Source: an uncultured Atopobiaceae bacterium
Lineage (GTDB): Bacteria; Actinomycetota; Coriobacteriia; Coriobacteriales; Atopobiaceae
Direction of reading: 5' to 3'
Assembly: GCA_944321005.1 (NCBI GenBank)
Contig: CALUJT010000279.1
Span: forward strand, 1 to 16,940
DNA: 16,940 nucleotides
This document shows positions 14,373 through 16,940 of this stretch, one piece after another. The notes below the pieces were generated by a model, which was not told the DNA's origin, searched no databases, and worked only from the letters and a program-made list of their open reading frames with translations. How positions within the stretch are numbered: position 1 is the first letter of the stretch; each line of letters begins with the position of its first letter. Made by a program: the position numbers and the translations under genes.

Positions 14373-15356
14373 ATGCCCGACTACACCTTCATAGACCTAT
14401 TCGCGGGAATCGGCGGCCTGCGGCTCGCGATGGAGTCCGCCGACGCCTGCTGCGTATACTCGAGCGAATGGAACAAGTTCAGCAGGCAGACCTACGAGGC
14501 AAACTTCGGAGAGGTGCCCGACGGCGACATCACGCAAGTACCAGCCGACGAGGTTCCCGACCACGACGTACTCGTCGGGGGCTTTCCATGTCAGCCGTTC
14601 TCGGTTGCGGGCGTCTCGAAGAAGCGTAGCCTCGGTCGCGCGACGGGCTTCGAGGACGAGACGCAGGGGACGCTCTTCTTTGATGTGTGCCGCATACTCG
14701 ACGCAAAGAGGCCCAAGGCTTTCTTCCTCGAGAATGTAAAGAACCTCACGAGCCATGACCACGGCCGCACGTTCGAGGTCATCGAGCAGTCCCTCGACTC
14801 GCTCGATTACGATGTCTTCTACCGAGTGCTCGACGCTCAGGACTATGTGCCCCAGCACCGGGAGAGAATCGTCATCATTGGCTTCGACCGCAGGCGCTAC
14901 GGCAATGGCCCAGAGTTCTCCTTCGACCTTCCCAAGCCGGAGATAAAGCCCGTGCTCGCTGACATTCTCGAGCACGATGTCCCCGAGAAGTACACGCTCT
15001 CGGACAAGCTGTGGGCGTACCTGCAAGCCTATGCTGCCAAGCACCGTGCCGCCGGGAACGGCTTCGGATACGGACTCGCTCGCCCCGACGGCGTCGCCAG
15101 AACGCTCTCGGCCCGCTATCACAAGGACGGCTCGGAGATTCTCATCCCCCAGGATGGAAGGAACCCGCGCCGCCTGACCCCTCGCGAGTGCGCGCGGCTG
15201 CAGGGGTTCCCGGACAGTTTTGTCATTCCGGTTTCCGACACTCAGGCCTACCGCCAGTTTGGCAACTCCGTCGCCGTGCCCCTCATGAGCGAGGTGGCGA
15301 AGGAGCTCGTCGCCGAGCTGAGGAGGCTGGACGAGGGAGATGGGCATGGAGATTGA
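14373..15356 (+). CDS. dcm: Dcm/EcoRII-type DNA (cytosine-5) methyltransferase
   Basis: The 327-aa enzyme transfers a methyl group from S-adenosylmethionine to C5 of cytosine. Motifs are in order: [13 protein letters not shown] (8-19), [11 protein letters not shown] with catalytic Cys73, [11 protein letters not shown] (E120, N121, V122), [15 protein letters not shown] (161-171), [17 protein letters not shown] (266-280) and [13 protein letters not shown] (293-304). The target-recognition region (about 190-262) has [16 protein letters not shown], as in the CCWGG enzymes Dcm and M.EcoRII. M.EcoRII and Dcm are about 470 aa with an N-terminal extension; this protein begins directly at motif I, so any autoregulatory N-terminus is absent. 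ATG 14373 is chosen for AAAGGAAG just upstream and for motif I; the frame is open back to 14253. It overlaps the EcoRII-type endonuclease gene, its cognate partner. Confidence 0.95.
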   Translation: MPDYTFIDLFAGIGGLRLAMESADACCVYSSEWNKFSRQTYEANFGEVPDGDITQVPADEVPDHDVLVGGFPCQPFSVAGVSKKRSLGRATGFEDETQGTLFFDVCRILDAKRPKAFFLENVKNLTSHDHGRTFEVIEQSLDSLDYDVFYRVLDAQDYVPQHRERIVIIGFDRRRYGNGPEFSFDLPKPEIKPVLADILEHDVPEKYTLSDKLWAYLQAYAAKHRAAGNGFGYGLARPDGVARTLSARYHKDGSEILIPQDGRNPRRLTPRECARLQGFPDSFVIPVSDTQAYRQFGNSVAVPLMSEVAKELVAELRRLDEGDGHGD

Positions 15357-16539
15357 TCTTGCCGCCAAGGCGATAGAGACGACTCAGTCCGGGTTCGAGA
15401 CCTACTTCAAGTTCCTCTCCGCAAACGACTCAGGCGCGACCGGCGCCCACCAGTCGGGGATTCTCCTGAGCAACCGGGCAATGCCGATGATATTCGGCGA
15501 CCGCCCGACGGAGCACGTCGCCAAGCGCGAGAACATGCGCATAACCTGGCAGGATGACGTGGTCACCTACAGTACCTTCACGTGGTACGAGAGTAAGGGC
15601 GAGCTCAGGCTCACCCGACTCGGGCGCGGCTTTCCCTATCTCAATCCCGACTTTACCGGTGCCCTGTTCGTCTTCACCCGCGTGGCGGAGGGCGAGTACG
15701 AGGCCTTCCTTCTCAACAGCGAAGACGAGATCGACCGCTACCTCGCCGCCTTCTCGCTCGGCCCGCAGGATGCAGGGCAGATGTTCGACCCCCTCGCCGG
15801 CCCGAAGAGTCACGAGGACGCCGAGGAGGCGGCAATCAGGGCCTTCGTCAGATACCTGGGCATCGGGGCAAACTCGGATTTCCCGCTCTCCGAGACGATC
15901 TCCGGCAAGGCGCGCGAGATCCAAAATGCCGTCCATGACCGCCGAGACCTCATCGTAGAGAACCCCGACCTCAAGGTCATCGAGTACACGCGCGTTGAGT
16001 ATGCGATCTTCCGCGAGGTTGAGGCTCAGATGTACGGCCCCATCATCAGCAGGGGCTTCGACACAGTGGAGCAGTTCGTCTCCGTCGCCAACACCGTCCT
16101 CAATCGCAGGAAGAGCCGTGCGGGCAAGAGCCTTGAGCATCATCTCGCATCTATCTTCCACGACAACAGTCTCCCCTTCGAAGAGCAGGTGGTAACCGAG
16201 GGAAACAAGAAGCCCGACTTTGTTTTTCCTTCGGGGGCGGCATATCATGACCCGTCGTACTCGGCGGACAAACTCGTTGTTCTTGCGGCGAAAACGACTT
16301 GTAAAGACCGCTGGCGCCAGATAATCACGGAGGCCGACAGGATGAGGGATCGGACTCACTTCCTCATGACGCTTCAGCAGGGCAACACCCCACGTCAGCT
16401 TGAGGAGATGCGGGCGGCGAACGTGAAGCTCGTCGTTCCGAAGCCCTACATCAAGGCGTATCCACCTGAATTTCAAGACGAAATATGGCCGCTCAAGCAG
16501 TTCATCGAGTATGCCAAGGAAACCGTCTGCTCGCTCTAG
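15340..16539 (+). CDS. ecoRIIR: EcoRII-type type IIE restriction endonuclease
   Basis: At 399 aa the protein is full length against R.EcoRII (404 aa). The N-terminal EcoRII-N effector domain (about 20-140) has [20 protein letters not shown] and [11 protein letters not shown]. The C-terminal catalytic domain (about 190-395) has [26 protein letters not shown], then [10 protein letters not shown] with D293, AAYHD with Y302, [11 protein letters not shown] with K318 and K322, and TEADR with E331. These match D299, Y308, K324, K328 and E337 of EcoRII, so the active site looks intact. The expected target is CCWGG, with two sites needed for efficient cutting, as known for EcoRII. ATG 15340 and ATG 15346 are both possible; GAGGGAG sits immediately upstream of the first and six bases from the second. 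It overlaps the methyltransferase by 11-17 bases, linking restriction to modification. Confidence 0.96.
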   Translation: MGMEIDLAAKAIETTQSGFETYFKFLSANDSGATGAHQSGILLSNRAMPMIFGDRPTEHVAKRENMRITWQDDVVTYSTFTWYESKGELRLTRLGRGFPYLNPDFTGALFVFTRVAEGEYEAFLLNSEDEIDRYLAAFSLGPQDAGQMFDPLAGPKSHEDAEEAAIRAFVRYLGIGANSDFPLSETISGKAREIQNAVHDRRDLIVENPDLKVIEYTRVEYAIFREVEAQMYGPIISRGFDTVEQFVSVANTVLNRRKSRAGKSLEHHLASIFHDNSLPFEEQVVTEGNKKPDFVFPSGAAYHDPSYSADKLVVLAAKTTCKDRWRQIITEADRMRDRTHFLMTLQQGNTPRQLEEMRAANVKLVVPKPYIKAYPPEFQDEIWPLKQFIEYAKETVCSL

Positions 16540-16552
16540 AATTGTTCCCCTC

Positions 16553-16861
16553 CTATTCGGGCTGCGATGAAAGACCCAAATCACTTCGATTGGCAAGATT
16601 AACAAAGTCTGAGTCTAGCCACATGCTCGACTTACCTAGGCTGAGCACGAGCGGCATGCGGCCGTGGATGGGCACCACACTGGCGTTCGGCTTAGTGGTG
16701 ACGATTGAGAATTGGCCGCCTTCGCGCATGGCGGCGAGCGGGAACCCCCTTGCCCCGGGGCGTCGGAATAGGTGCTGGTGGAGAACCGACCTGCCGGTTC
16801 TCTCGCTGTCTGTGTCAACGATAATTTGCCCTGATTCACAATCCGTTTGGGACACCTTCAC
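16553..16861 (-). pseudogene. SRAP (YedK/HMCES-like) gene fragment
   Basis: Residues 51-83 of this minus-strand frame (FSIVTTKPNAS, then PIHGRMPLVL, then MWLD) match the C-terminal part of SRAP proteins, which shield abasic sites in single-stranded DNA by a Cys2-linked adduct; the His of HGRMP is a conserved active-site residue. The N-terminal half, including the catalytic MCGR start, is not in this frame. The remaining 79 bases to the window edge have stops in all three minus-strand frames. A GTG at 16861 is the only start. The region around residues 20-45 does not read like SRAP and contains a strong inverted repeat, so a frameshift or small insertion is likely. It is convergent with the endonuclease gene (13-base gap) and may mark the island's outer edge. 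Confidence 0.5.
16781..16802. repeat. 8-bp perfect inverted repeat
   Basis: GAGAACCG and CGGTTCTC form a perfect 8-bp stem around a 6-base loop (ACCTGC). It lies inside the SRAP fragment. No T-run follows on either strand, so it is not a standard terminator. It may be the footprint of a small insertion. Confidence 0.4.
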
Positions 16862-16940
16862 GACGGGGAAATCCCCAGCTTCACGATTCCGCTACGACGA
16901 CCGCATCAGTGCGTGTCGGAGCCTGTAGCTTTCGCCCTCG

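Noticed and set aside
14397..15368. 323-codon minus-strand frame opposite the methyltransferase gene
   Set aside because: Antisense shadow of the methyltransferase, whose motifs are all on the plus strand.
15430..16605. 391-codon minus-strand frame opposite the EcoRII-type gene
   Set aside because: It is the antisense shadow of a high-GC gene with an intact catalytic site on the plus strand. Its protein has no recognisable motif.

Overview
The window looks like a defence island from a fairly GC-rich, probably Gram-positive bacterium. Protein wording, codon use and Shine-Dalgarno sites fit an actinobacterial Coriobacteriia-type genome (Olsenella, Collinsella or Atopobium relatives). That placement is an inference by eye, not a database match. 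No tRNA, rRNA, CRISPR array, integrase, transposase or origin was seen.

Left part (1-5450). A doubtful 71-aa ORF and a conserved 393-aa unknown protein lie on the minus strand. Next comes a decayed DUF1294 remnant on the plus strand. Two tandem, translationally coupled DUF4230 genes follow on the minus strand, one encoding a membrane-anchored protein and one a lipoprotein. Divergent from these, behind a good-looking promoter, is a 602-aa three-part protein of unknown function: N-terminal domain, long coiled coil, small C-terminal domain.

Middle part (5451-9320). An HNH_2 endonuclease gene is broken by one frameshift and one in-frame stop. It is followed by an intact MazG-like nucleotide pyrophosphohydrolase gene and, convergent with it, a GIY-YIG/DUF2075 nuclease-helicase. 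Behind the helicase gene lies a second, shorter HNH_2 remnant whose 5' end is missing. It stops almost exactly where the next operon begins.

Right part (9396-16539). A tightly packed four-gene operon encodes a SNF2-type helicase, a stand-alone EcoRII-N-like DNA-binding domain, a MORC-like GHKL ATPase and an HNH endonuclease. After a gap of 144 bases come an overlapping Dcm-type C5 cytosine methyltransferase and a full-length EcoRII-type endonuclease, expected to act at CCWGG. The four-gene operon is visibly more AT-rich than the methyltransferase/endonuclease pair, so the two modules may have been acquired separately. They share the EcoRII-N domain, however: one copy is free-standing and one is the N-terminal half of the restriction enzyme. 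A working model is that the methyltransferase marks self DNA, EcoRII cuts unmodified DNA, and the helicase, MORC, EcoRII-N and HNH proteins form a second ATP-driven effector, perhaps directed to sites by the free EcoRII-N protein. The window ends in a fragment of an SRAP (YedK/HMCES-like) gene on the minus strand.
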